Both the position numbers and the translations under genes were made by a program. From NCBI RefSeq assembly GCF_037392515.1, contig NC_090282.1, forward strand, positions 34,771,054-34,835,053: a stretch of 64,000 nt of DNA, written 5' to 3'. This DNA is from Haliotis asinina. Lineage: Eukaryota > Mollusca > Gastropoda > Lepetellida > Haliotidae. Positions 60,601-64,000 of this stretch are shown piece after piece. The notes under the pieces were generated by a model. It saw only the letters and a program-made list of their open reading frames with translations. It made no database searches and had not been told where the DNA came from. Every line of letters starts with the position of its first letter. The stretch's first letter is position 1.

Positions 60601-62204
60601 CATCCCTTAAATATACTGACTCACAACCTTTCTTGTTTCTTTTAGAACTAGCAGATGAAAGAGAGGAATATAAGAAGGGCTATGATCACCTTGGCCAACA
60701 CAAAATCAGGTAATGTGGCCAGAATAACATGAATAGTAAATGTTGAAATTTGGGTAGAAGTACAGTTTTGTGAGGAGTCAAGATACAGTTCCACATGTAC
60801 CTATATCACTACAGTTAGATGATCATGATGATGAAAATCATCGATCATTTTGTCAAACACTGGTTTGACAGGTCTGCTTTAAAATATTGACACAAATAAG
60901 TTGGTTTGTGGAATTTTCAAAACAGTCAAACATACTGATATATTTTGACTTCATAATGGACAAACATTATAGCTAACAACGTCTTTATTACGAGAGTGTG
61001 ATAGAATATTAAAACTAGGTCTTGTTCTGTTGATTGTTTATAATGTTTTATGCCTTGTTAAAAGATATGTGCTCTTATGTCACTGTTTTTCTTTACATTC
61101 ATTGTTGTCATGTTTTGTTAAGTTCCATGTGTTATTTTGCATGTGTTATGTCACATGATGTGTAACATGTTATTGTTGCGTGACATACCTTGGTATGTAA
61201 TGTGTTGTAGTGCAATGTGTCATGTTACATTTCCTTGTGTGAAAGTGTTCTCATGTAATGTGCCATGTAACATTTCCTGTTATGTTATATGTGTTATCAC
61301 GTAATGTGTCATTTTACATTCCCCTGTTATGTAATAATTTTTGTCATGTAATGTGTCCTGTTAAGTTTCCTTGTTTTGTAGTGTTTGTTGTTATGCTATG
61401 TGTCAGGTTAAATGTCCTTGTTTTATAATGTGTGTTGTCATGCAATGTGTAAAGTTAAATTTCCTTGTTCTGTAATGTGTGTTGTCATGTCATGTTGCAT
61501 GCCTTGTTTAATATGTGCTGCCATATGTGAGTGGGGCATAAAACTAAACTCATTCACTCACATATTAAGGGGTTATTACATGACAGTCATATAACTGATC
61601 TTCGCCTTTTTATCATAAAACCTGTGAAGGTCCCGGTTAGAACTGATCTTTAGCAACCCATGATTGTCGTAAGAGGCGACTTACGGTATCTGGTTGTGGG
61701 GCTTTCTGACTGGGTTGACAGGTCATCATATCCAAAATGTGTAGATCGATGCTGATGCTGTTGATCCCTGGATTGTCTGTCCAGACTTGATTATTTATAG
61801 ACAGCTGTCATCGAGCTGGAATATTGCGGAGTTTGGCGTAAAACTAAATTCACTCACTCACTGACTTTTATCGTTTACATACCACATCAACGAATGTAAC
61901 TCTAAACTAGACTCTGTATATTGAAGTTTTGAGTGACAATACATCCAGTATTATGTGTGCAAAAATGGTCCATATTGTTCATAGGTATATCATAAGTTTT
62001 GTTTTGTAATGTGTGTTATCATGGTAAATGGGTTGTCATAAAAGATCTGGCGTTATGTTACATGCCTTGTTATGCTAAATGCTTTGGTTATGATTTGATG
62101 TGTTGCAGACTGTTGGAGAAAGTGAGGAATCTACAGAACCAGAATGACATCCTCTACAGTGAAAACACTCGTCTCAGGAATGTCCTGGATGACCTCCGAG
62201 CAAG
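45612..62204 (+). CDS. 5' part of a coiled-coil protein gene, interrupted by the Polinton in its first coding intron
   Basis: Three coding exons join in frame: 45612-45735 (donor GAG|GTTAGT, phase 1), 60646-60709 (donor CAG|GTAATG, phase 2) and 62109-62204 (donor AAG|GTAAGA, phase 2). A second in-frame ATG at 45636 is an alternative start. The first 24 residues are Ser/Thr-rich. From LALKKVYSIHKEKIRG onward the sequence is highly charged helix with heptad spacing (LLEKVRNLQNQND, ENTRLRNVLDDLRAR), so it is a coiled coil. The gene continues past 62204, but I could not place the next exon. I do not recognise the family. Without the insertion, the first coding intron would be about 0.7 kb. Confidence 0.75.
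46052..46056. repeat. target site duplication, left copy (AGTGT)
   Basis: AGTGT directly precedes the inverted repeat and recurs directly after the right end at 60243-60247. The neighbouring bases differ, so the duplication is 5 bp. Confidence 0.8.
46057..46366. repeat. Polinton left terminal inverted repeat
   Basis: It matches the complement of 59920-60242 with about nine substitutions and one 13-bp length difference (at about 46173). The inner 190 bp is the 3' end of the integrase gene, so coding sequence forms part of the repeat. A 29-nt hairpin lies at 46106-46134. Confidence 0.92.
46106..46134. repeat. hairpin in the left inverted repeat
   Basis: CAACGCCTTATTTACTGAAT followed by AAGGCGTTG forms a 13-bp stem (one G-T pair at the top) with a 3-nt loop. 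The matching hairpin in the right repeat carries paired changes that keep the stem. Confidence 0.8.
46177..47145 (-). CDS. INT: Polinton integrase (retroviral-type DDE, rve)
   Basis: The 322-residue product cuts and joins the element ends to target DNA. The catalytic triad is visible as D74 (HQADLLFL), D133 (LQVDPGREF) and E168 (AIVERFNR), the spacing expected for a retroviral integrase core. Residues 1-60 resemble the helix-turn-helix-like N-terminus of Polinton integrases and have no HHCC zinc finger. The basic C-terminal part (residues 260-322) probably binds DNA; its codons lie inside the inverted repeat and are duplicated at the other end. The start overlaps the polymerase 3' end by 20 bp, and M3 is an alternative start. 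The frame is intact. Confidence 0.93.
   Translation of the reverse strand: MDMKKFEAIYYSPRGYWKGASAVDKLAKLARVPPEEAKAWLEKQALWQIYLPAPRYVPRRRFGINIPNSIHQADLLFLPHDKRYKYALTVVDVASRYKEAEPLTTKDSAQVARGFERIYKRSPLTWPTELQVDPGREFMGAVSQLLAKHDTKVRRGTAGAHRSQAIVERFNRTLAERLFGYQYAREMATPGKRSTEWVTRLPKVVSAINHEVTRLTGKKPADAIKLKSIVAESAAPLRGKEKQIPDRALVRYLYQPGEHEGDSRKRATDPIWSVKTYNIDKVDMKADEPNLYYLRDGPGRGFVREELLIVPYGTVLPPTKAQ
47126..50827 (-). pseudogene. POLB: protein-primed family-B DNA polymerase of the Polinton, one in-frame stop
   Basis: A single frame of about 1,234 codons runs from ATG at 50827 to 47126, broken by one TGA at 49655-49657 after residue 390. The N-terminal part has three SAP/Rho-N-like repeats (about residues 3-31, 38-66, 75-104) and ends at a CERC half of a zinc finger; the stop lies between the two halves. 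The downstream part, counted from codon 49615, has exonuclease motifs YADFEAL (D36), HNLRGYDSHL and YLRTDVLLLADVF, polymerase motif A YLDANNLYGW (D418), motif B KLMNNSVFGKT and motif C YTDTDS (about 671-676). These are the motifs of protein-primed PolB, which copies the element from its ends. The isolated stop suggests recent loss by one point mutation, possibly at a CpG. Recoding seems unlikely. Confidence 0.92.
50886..51146 (-). CDS. small Cys-rich protein of the Polinton
   Basis: The 86-residue product has eleven cysteine/histidine ligand candidates in two clusters: CGRKCRNQGFCCFH at about 19-32, and CSVCG...HYCLCKAHG at about 40-58. The C-terminus is basic (KKGYIKERRRLLK). This suggests one or two zinc sites and possible nucleic-acid or protein binding. 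I do not recognise the family. It lies between the polymerase and the membrane-protein genes on the same strand. A TATATAAG-like box lies about 10 nt upstream of the ATG. Confidence 0.7.
   Translation of the reverse strand: MRPAPYRCEYILMGKTEACGRKCRNQGFCCFHMGSPNYTCSVCGIGVKGHYCLCKAHGANVVRHQLIYENKKGYIKERRRLLKIAT
51166..51591 (-). CDS. small membrane protein with central coiled coil
   Basis: The 141-residue product has a hydrophobic N-terminus (MATIAMMVGGALVNALAF), a charged helical middle with heptads (about residues 30-85, EIQEESKRHDLATEKLQRAQ and on) and a C-terminal membrane segment (LGFIVLGIAATALVA, about 122-136). It could be a virion or internal-membrane protein, but this is inference. 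It is adjacent to and on the same strand as two other small membrane proteins. Confidence 0.7.
   Translation of the reverse strand: MATIAMMVGGALVNALAFSGSNFLFSKLRDDHAAEIQEESKRHDLATEKLQRAQAEYAKKRLQRIDFINEQLTRENHAVQTFNDVDEAMKEYYLLTGKQLEPLNKPTLAQYYTPSKGQMNRELGFIVLGIAATALVAKQLN
51600..51827 (-). CDS. small hydrophobic protein of the Polinton
   Basis: The 75-residue product runs from the ATG at 51827 (MSEGKTFVNDAYHATVVSSL...) to TAA at 51600. An upstream in-frame ATG at 51914 would add 29 residues of a different character, but it lies beyond the AT-rich box (TTTTTATATATACATA) that directly precedes 51827, so the shorter form is preferred. Two weakly hydrophobic helices are visible (about 15-30 and 43-58). 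Family not recognised. Confidence 0.6.
   Translation of the reverse strand: MSEGKTFVNDAYHATVVSSLAVGYARLTKMVLKQPTIKLDFNLQDMGMLIMNLGMAMATKDILVKQGIIPDNIMK
51853..52170 (-). CDS. small single-pass membrane protein, Pro/Thr-rich ends
   Basis: The 105 residues comprise a Pro/Thr/Val-rich head (1-35), a basic patch (RQKNPKRVAAGKKRW), one membrane helix (LLLAVGVTAAVVITWLYV, about 63-80) and a proline-rich tail (PPPPTPPAGP). Its first 125 bp overlap the 3' end of the preceding gene in another frame. The proline-rich tail is encoded by a GC-rich string that also occurs in the 54703-55842 gene. Family not recognised. Confidence 0.6.
   Translation of the reverse strand: MDAAQETPVEETPVVVPPTPQTVSPEVTVETTSTVTRQKNPKRVAAGKKRWCNQHKVTNPTRLLLAVGVTAAVVITWLYVGVPSHSEPPPPTPPAGPTIDPHIML
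52046..52624 (-). CDS. conserved Polinton protein of unknown function
   Basis: The start at 52624 (MECEELLEQLGG) is preferred over an upstream ATG at 52732, because the promoter-like TTATATTATAAG lies directly before it. The 192-residue product has a soluble N-terminal half (SPKREKLVALAVGGKAKHYF, then a helical stretch with KMSAEEIDKLYARYESRLG) and a hydrophobic segment near YGMLLAPVTAAIITA. It ends in a low-complexity Gly/Ser/Asn/Pro tail that overlaps the next gene. From memory, similar proteins occur in other invertebrate Polintons; I assign no function. Confidence 0.7.
   Translation of the reverse strand: MECEELLEQLGGTPTGDSPKREKLVALAVGGKAKHYFGDYTPDKIHKMSAEEIDKLYARYESRLGAEMTKTIGSAMTQIYTGIVSHFLPIPPERRLYLWEDLDKDPFIEHAVSSISCGLYHKYGMLLAPVTAAIITAKHCQFERKNNNNSIDGCCTGNPSGGDPSGGTPHTPNSESRGDGGDHFNSNQTEES
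52741..52799. repeat. tandem repeat of GCTTAGCTTT
   Basis: Four perfect 10-bp units (52741-52780) are followed by one shifted by an AG insertion and further partial units. It lies directly after the ATPase stop codon and upstream of the next minus-strand gene, so it may sit in a 3' or 5' untranslated region. Units contain GCTTAGC, whose complement is GCTAAGC, so single strands could fold weakly. Confidence 0.9.
52800..53444 (-). CDS. ATP: A32/FtsK-HerA-type DNA packaging ATPase
   Basis: The 214-residue product is of the size usual for Polinton ATPases. Walker A is GQTGCGKT (residues 31-38) and Walker B is LFILDDC (D110/D111). A downstream HSVWVLTQKFNSV strand is typical of the A32-like family. 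It should pump the element's DNA into capsids. The first 29 bp overlap the 3' end of the capsid gene. The N-terminus before Walker A is Gly/Pro-rich and encoded by one of the GC-rich strings seen in several genes of this element. The frame is intact. Confidence 0.9.
   Translation of the reverse strand: MGDSCKPSTSGGDPRGYPQLPTDPHCAIVCGQTGCGKTVFVLDMLEGYYKDVFDNIVIMCPTLSMNKTYARPWVMTDPDVHKIDPGTRLQDWLKALHEKFKGEPTLFILDDCSANREITKKRDMLSYLAFSGRHANHSVWVLTQKFNSVLKDLREQTRWVALFHCKDRDSFEECLRENDVMSKLERERVKKQLAETKHAKLVLKTDQPVAYIVC
53416..54670 (-). pseudogene. MCP: major capsid protein (double jelly-roll type) of the Polinton, broken
   Basis: The gene starts at ATG 54670 (MYGRKLDPFRKLREPLG). It is open for 119 codons, of which the last few are out of frame, and is continued by a 256-codon frame ending at 53416. 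Between them there is a frameshift near 54325-54336 (a short A run on the coding strand) and a TAG at 54232-54234. The intact product would be about 418 residues, short for a Polinton capsid protein. Features supporting MCP: position next to the ATPase, all-beta character, the N-terminal FPNLGENDLIVPGTVRLAF block and the C-terminal YLYVIMDALLNIDNGRF block resembling known Polinton capsid proteins. The assignment is by pattern and context and is not certain. Confidence 0.75.
54671..54702. promoter_or_regulatory. bidirectional promoter between capsid and membrane-protein genes
   Basis: Only 32 bp separate the two divergent start codons. It contains TTATATAAAAG (a TATA box for either direction) and ATATATTTTTAAT. 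Any transcripts must have very short leaders or start within the coding regions. Confidence 0.55.
54703..55842 (+). CDS. coiled-coil and C-terminal membrane protein of the Polinton
   Basis: The start MDEDIPMDDMWDD at 54703 is preferred over the in-frame ATG at 54670, which overlaps the divergent capsid start. The 379 residues comprise an acidic N-terminus, a mid-region, a charged helical coiled coil (about residues 170-255), a membrane helix (ITIASILTALGLIISTLVVS, about 270-290), a Gly/Pro linker and an amphipathic basic helix (VKDWIKKLGERLAKLAGKA). A last hydrophobic stretch follows (LWAAIVAVAGLVYVAA). The amphipathic-plus-hydrophobic tail could act on membranes in the way of viral membrane-lytic proteins; this is inference. 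Its 3' end overlaps the convergent gene by 23 bp. Family not named. Confidence 0.75.
   Translation: MDEDIPMDDMWDDSAQAFNDDQETSFSQGDELLKDAVDDYYNAVENKSKLKPLGRNYSDFTLSNGTLRLKSRPEIDLMNKGTREPLALSTLAGKHGSQLVQDELGFIDYGGARPKQYPPKLVQGLEGIRDATSDQNMTYDIKKVLADYENKPFPGLEFTVRELRGLDLTMQTIRGHLAKSTAKMSEIDDHIAYEKKKLGETEYESMKATIEERIRNLEDEKQTWLETASSFKEKLRSQVNRIRETINQVLYRDTTLADRIRILFREQGITIASILTALGLIISTLVVSLVGGTPVGPAGGGVTPGGGGGVKDWIKKLGERLAKLAGKAAEALPGILGSIVSWLLSALSKTAMWLSQNLWAAIVAVAGLVYVAAKKSLTK
55820..56983 (-). CDS. conserved 387-residue Polinton protein with C-terminal membrane anchor
   Basis: The frame is intact and there is no known enzymatic motif. Well-formed blocks are QFWQNQLNFAVWCATTG (about 47-63), NPYDRRAYERICGEF, RLNDSIRTYVWALLGAQ and NSPVDLPRAIDRYQNVLEYA. 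The tail is Pro/His-rich (VPPTHTHMHVG) and followed by a C-terminal hydrophobic anchor (ALVVGGVTLGLIWL). From memory, similar proteins are common in Polintons of cnidarians and molluscs, where they are unnamed; I cannot say more. It is divergently transcribed from the penton-like gene through a 29-bp palindromic promoter. Confidence 0.8.
   Translation of the reverse strand: MDLAHLKIVVNADGTGFKTTFIDIFEKYVVSVNNAQAVVNWNQNPMQFWQNQLNFAVWCATTGSGVTPDYGIDELSKAVVLFHIYYQTRRILKEISAPLPQDKAWSMTNNPYDRRAYERICGEFEIPTNKDFRLPGVNHGLGIVLVYFYRSGTYYAGSKDGSYNPNRHTFTGPTTNEKIHVSCIKQTSPDAATAWTKMISKTSKGFTRAGTIRLNDSIRTYVWALLGAQSMTRSNILGKGTAYDAQTQFVSNVEDAINSPVDLPRAIDRYQNVLEYARSKVNYVFGVGLYMAPSDMQLRIKKVVGYNNKIVIATADQKLGINPDINTPYIPHIPPREKGIVAPPPESKVHVPPTHTHMHVGVQQHIDNKTALVVGGVTLGLIWLKIS
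56984..57012. promoter_or_regulatory. 29-bp palindromic bidirectional promoter
   Basis: The whole gap between two divergent ATGs is ATTATAATATATAATT followed by CATATATTATAAT. It is an imperfect palindrome, so each gene sees the same ATATATTATAAT directly before its ATG. The motif ATATTATA(A/G) also precedes the genes starting at 52624 and 59273. Confidence 0.7.
57013..57666 (+). CDS. penton-like minor capsid protein (single jelly roll)
   Basis: The 217-residue product is mostly beta. Landmarks are VALCDITYLPQWTNI, the YYSVCSLNDEV block, LGRPLARILGMSPDEI (known in Polinton pentons as an LS.LA.ILGF-like stretch), the ELYIHLGQVSTTYNIQGGHP segment and the closing LTISVLDINHNPVNIGYLSL. These match the Polinton minor capsid (penton) family in order. 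It should form the fivefold vertices of the capsid. Its stop overlaps the next start (ATGA). Confidence 0.8.
   Translation: MYITLPGITSGEAVQLTHAIDNTSGQLEVALCDITYLPQWTNINISNNKLFVSGTRSQITDGYYSVCSLNDEVFKPLGAELKMNDSNGTVVLINNGRTSLRLGRPLARILGMSPDEIKPTTTVTGTKLPDLVPYRELYIHLGQVSTTYNIQGGHPSTILRAVPVKTEKFNDGRTESFSPRQYKRLTQGNIPELTISVLDINHNPVNIGYLSLTLHVT
57663..58574 (+). CDS. possible fibre-like virion protein, paralogue 1
   Basis: The 303-residue product is beta-rich with no membrane segment. Its N-terminal block (LGDTRGFDAPGVDGKSYALQ ... NIYKRV), the KWFLNIKLVSPYVF block and the C-terminal ELLSENQLEIIS have counterparts in the next gene. Between the first two it has an extra 70-85 residues (from PSGGTLSDMID to VLLPD), resembling repeats of phage tail-fibre-like proteins. 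It starts within the penton stop codon (ATGA), a close coupling. Position after the penton suggests a vertex-attached or host-binding part; that is inference, and I do not recognise the family. Confidence 0.65.
   Translation: MTSAQGPGVKKCVNIGISDLGDTRGFDAPGVDGKSYALQLKNNIYKRVEIPSGGTLSDMIDTTRATVNTKYSLVNTGDNNWVIYPSFEGKLFDLDDVESTTVVKNKPYMLVFTEDDKWVLLPDNKWFLNIKLVSPYVFTDNKDNHLNKVVNNGTLLVAYVPTQRRSIVVSPVNTIAAHMLSSKPAMQNVKLQLVSEFEGVVKILEDLPANSTLFIKVYLGEPSVNDVEIVKGIKLGWGKRHQFQVCNVYVRVGVDSKTSLQGVNVIVENKISLINIFLPDNIHFMGMKLTPELLSENQLEIIS
58585..59271 (+). CDS. possible fibre-like virion protein, paralogue 2
   Basis: The 228-residue product shares the blocks LGDTEGFDQPGEED...NVYRLV, KWLINLTLASPYI and GLLTETQLKYLS with the upstream gene but lacks its inserted segment. 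The GC content of its second half is lower than that of its neighbours and the codons are more AT-rich, so it may evolve faster. An AGTATAATA box directly precedes the ATG. Function unknown; see paralogue 1. Confidence 0.65.
   Translation: MASHHPNTTLNDLGDTEGFDQPGEEDELYILHFKDNVYRLVPLSDLKEPKWLINLTLASPYITLDADTGYTTKIRNNGIWPGDFIPERGLRMITMWDRKKNGLNTRSNNKLTFSNPNKRILIPFTLIIEVFFELGNENTSRVHQILPGVSIHWSKEHIHQYCRIIIQQETTWGSINRLINLSGVFITTGESISLSPIIIGNNLTLVDFKYIEGLLTETQLKYLSKYIL
59273..59890 (+). CDS. Polinton membrane protein with glycine-rich hydrophobic hairpin
   Basis: The 205-residue product begins with a charged helix (residues 1-45). Two glycine-rich hydrophobic segments follow (LMATSMGLGTAGVGLLTTIV and APIVLGIEITAGVVGLVGLA, about 59-102) and then a long charged helical tail. 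The ATG lies one base after the previous stop, and ATATATTATAGG precedes it, so it may have its own promoter inside the upstream gene's end. From memory, very similar proteins recur in cnidarian and mollusc Polintons. The helix-hairpin-helix layout suggests membrane remodelling or permeabilisation; this is inference. Confidence 0.7.
   Translation: MGLYPVVEEVAKTLETVDGFRLRQLCDVKRQLEQDRDTRKALCKKYNRAFNIVDGADTTLMATSMGLGTAGVGLLTTIVAAPIVLGIEITAGVVGLVGLALKLVSRRLNRKALKHDEIRVLAEAKLNTVSERISTALSDSKISEEEFRSILSELKKYNGMKQDIRSKSRKSAISEDEKKKYIEQGIQKAQQAFITNTKEIIGGSR
59921..60109 (+). pseudogene. integrase C-terminal fragment within the right inverted repeat
   Basis: 63 codons ending in TAA match the integrase C-terminus with only a few substitutions, one of them Tyr to Ser. 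There is no start codon or promoter. It exists because the inverted repeat reaches into the integrase gene. It follows the 59273-59890 gene after a short gap. Confidence 0.9.
60165..60193. repeat. hairpin in the right inverted repeat
   Basis: CAAAGCCTTATTTAGTAAAT followed by AAGGCTTTG forms a 13-bp perfect stem. Compared with the left hairpin, one C-G pair is replaced by A-T and the top G-T pair by A-T, so pairing is kept while sequence changes. Confidence 0.8.
60243..60247. repeat. target site duplication, right copy (AGTGT)
   Basis: It is identical to 46052-46056 and directly follows the end of the right inverted repeat. Confidence 0.8.
61080..61520. repeat. degenerate minisatellite, unit about 50 bp
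   Basis: A phrase near TGTGTTGTCATGTAATGTGT followed by CATGTTAAATTTCCTTGTT recurs about eight times with many changes. A further stray unit lies near 62000-62035. It lies in the second intron of the coiled-coil gene. Confidence 0.7.
61530..61562 (+). repeat. SINE 3' tail fragment
   Basis: GGCATAAAACTAAACTCATT followed by CACTCACA equals the last 30 bp of the local SINE. No body precedes it. Confidence 0.6.
61626..61858 (+). mobile_element. SINE, old diverged copy
   Basis: The head GAAGGTCCCGGTTAGAACTGA, body GTCGTAAGAGGCGACTTACGG, GTTGATCCCTGGATTGTC and tail AAACTAAATTCACTCACTCAC are all present, with many substitutions and small deletions. Weak flanking similarity (CTTTT.ATC) may be the target duplication. 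It is intronic in the coiled-coil gene. Confidence 0.75.
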
Positions 62205-62329
62205 GTAAGATTGACGGATGTAGCTGGAACAAACTTTATCTGACACTTACTTGAATTCTCCCGTTCACTAGTGTATTAATTTCAAAATAATTCCACAATA
62301 CCATTTAGAAAGTGGCCAAATGTTACATG

Positions 62330-62512
62330 TTACGTTTGCGATTACACTTTCTTAGTGAAGTACAGATTCTGTTACTTTATCGGGTTGAGTCCCATTCATT
62401 ATTATTCGAAACCTCTTTCTCAGGGTCATGCACCTAATCGCCATCTCACTGCAATTCATGGTGGTTGAGCAGGTAGCTGACTTTTTGTGCTGGCGATTTT
62501 AGAATAAGACTG
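62330..62512 (-). repeat. tRNA-derived SINE fragment, second copy
   Basis: Read on the minus strand, a tRNA-like head (GTCAGCTACCTGCTCAACCA ... GTTTCGAATAAT) is followed by GAATGGGACTCAACCCGATA and a GTACTTCAC block. The last two blocks match the copy near 43890-44012. Confidence 0.5.
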
Positions 62513-63099
62513 AAATTATGATAATGAACAAAATTGTCATATTTTTCCTAATCCTGACTCATGCTTGTTATGGTTCTTCCTCAATACGAAGATGGTATTG
62601 AAGTTCGCTTCTAATTGAAGCAGACAATACACTCACCCATCAGAAGAATTCCTTACCTGCCAATATGGTCATATGACCAGCCATGCTTGTCATTCTTACC
62701 TTCATCGCCCAACGAGGACGATTGGAGGCACTTTGGTCCCTATATGGCAATAAGTTTTGCTTATATTTCGTTCCTGTAGACTAAATTGTGTTGTATTTGG
62801 TTTTTGGATTGTAATTATTATCATCATGATGTAAAATTATTATTGAAATTTGTAAATTTTCTTCTGTTTTGGAGACGTTTTCTTCAACTTAGACTTGGTC
62901 TTGGTTGGTGAAATCTTGCTCCCAGTGTAAGTAATGGCTGTTGGCAGTTGATCCGCATATATTATGTCCTTCATGCAAACCTATGTGTTCTTCCACTGTT
63001 CGCTGTGAATATTCAAAGATTTTATCTGATTCAGAAATTGCATGAATATACTGTTGAAAGGCATGATAAGGACAAACAACATAGGCTCTTTCGAGTAGT

Positions 63100-64000
63100 C
63101 TAAATTGGTTGATTCTGCATCTAGTAACCTTATGTTGATCACAGCTGACGGTCATGATGTTAGTGATCAGCCAGACGTACCCAAGGATAGGTCACAGAAG
63201 AGGACATTGTCAGAATTGGGATCATTTCAACCTAAGAAGTTGAAGTCGTTATCATCTAGGATACAACTGCAATCGACCTACGTGATGGCTCATCGGCTGC
63301 ATTAGGTCCGTCAGATGAAGAGAAGGCATCAAATGCATGCTCCCATTGATGGACATCATTGCCTGTATCATTGCATTGCTATTGCAGTATGGATGAAGTT
63401 CCTTTCACCAACTCGATGGATGCTCGCACTCATGGATTTCGTTACAGCTGCAAGTGTTCACTCTCTACATTCCCAGTTTGTCAGAGACACTGTCATTGTT
63501 TGTCTTCTTTGCATGTGGATTCATGAAGGCTTGCACAGAGGCATTCACGGAATGGCAGTCGTTCCAGGGATACACTTAGACAGGAGGATCATGAACAACG
63601 TTCCCTACTCATGAATGCATTTGCGGAAGGACAGAGAGGTTTCAATGGACAGAGATAGACGTCGTCTATCTCCATCACTGGAGGAAACTTTCTCTGACTC
63701 AGAAGATTACGAACGGATTGAATCTCGTCTCTCCATTGAAGGACTCCAACAAAACTCATACTTATAAGATGAGTGACGAGGACATTGACATCAATGTTTC
63801 CTCTGATTGCACTGATATATATGATCCCTGAAACTTTGTCAATGGCCTTATAAATGCCTTGTTCCTAAGTACCAGGAATAACACATTCCAGCCTTCAGCA
63901 CTCGTCGATTCCCACCACATCACATGGAGCCCTTTTTGAAAGCGTCTGGCATAGATGAGACCTACAAGCTCACCAATGAGACGCAAGAGATCTTACAATG
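63100..64000 (+). pseudogene. decayed retroelement-like coding sequence, unassigned
   Basis: Plus-strand frames here are open in pieces but broken by stops and shifts. One piece (63105-63305) is charged and Ser/Lys-rich. Another (about 63650-63765) reads DRDRRRLSPSLEETFSDSED, an acidic Ser-rich stretch, followed by EDIDINVSSDCTDIYDP. GC content is higher than in the flanking introns. This look is common in gag-like first frames of mollusc retroelements, but I see no reverse transcriptase, recombinase or protease in the window, which ends here. The assignment is tentative. Confidence 0.35.

Overview
The window is eukaryotic nuclear DNA from a mollusc, most likely a vetigastropod such as an abalone. 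The genes have many introns with GT/AG borders in AT-rich sequence. At least four clear copies of one SINE lie across the window, and I recognise its body (TTTTACGTCGCACTTAGCAA..., ACTCACTC tail) from memory as typical of abalone-type genomes. The species is an inference.

Three host genes can be reconstructed. (1) Plus strand, 11515-22452: a class-II DYRK protein kinase, closest to DYRK4. All exon phases agree, and it carries two alternative copies of the exon for the ATP-binding lobe, each 137 nt (15925-16061 and 16902-17038). (2) Minus strand, 39540 down to 32979: a complete four-exon, 185-residue homologue of the insect protein Pinocchio, with Cys-rich CxxC clusters. (3) Plus strand from 45612: the 5' part of a coiled-coil protein gene, with exons at 45612-45735, 60646-60709 and 62109-62204, continuing beyond what I can follow.

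The main accessory feature is a complete Polinton/Maverick element of 14,186 bp (46057-60242). It sits inside the first coding intron of the coiled-coil gene and is flanked by a 5-bp target duplication (AGTGT). Its inverted repeats are about 310/323 bp and include the 3' end of the integrase gene. The minus-strand block is integrase, protein-primed family-B DNA polymerase, a Cys-rich small protein, three small membrane proteins, a further conserved protein, an A32/FtsK-like packaging ATPase and the major capsid protein. Next come a plus-strand membrane/coiled-coil protein, a minus-strand 387-residue protein, and a plus-strand run of penton-like minor capsid protein, two paralogous possible fibre-like proteins and a membrane protein. 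The polymerase gene has one in-frame stop. The capsid gene has a frameshift and a stop. This copy therefore looks recently inserted but disabled. I found no adenovirus-type cysteine protease gene.

The remainder is AT-rich intergenic and intronic DNA with SINEs, MITE-like elements (3793-4387, 6690-6824, 41239-41420), a tandem-repeat field in a DYRK4 intron (about 18030-19300), minisatellites (36170-37330, 61080-61520) and a decayed retroelement-like sequence at the right edge.
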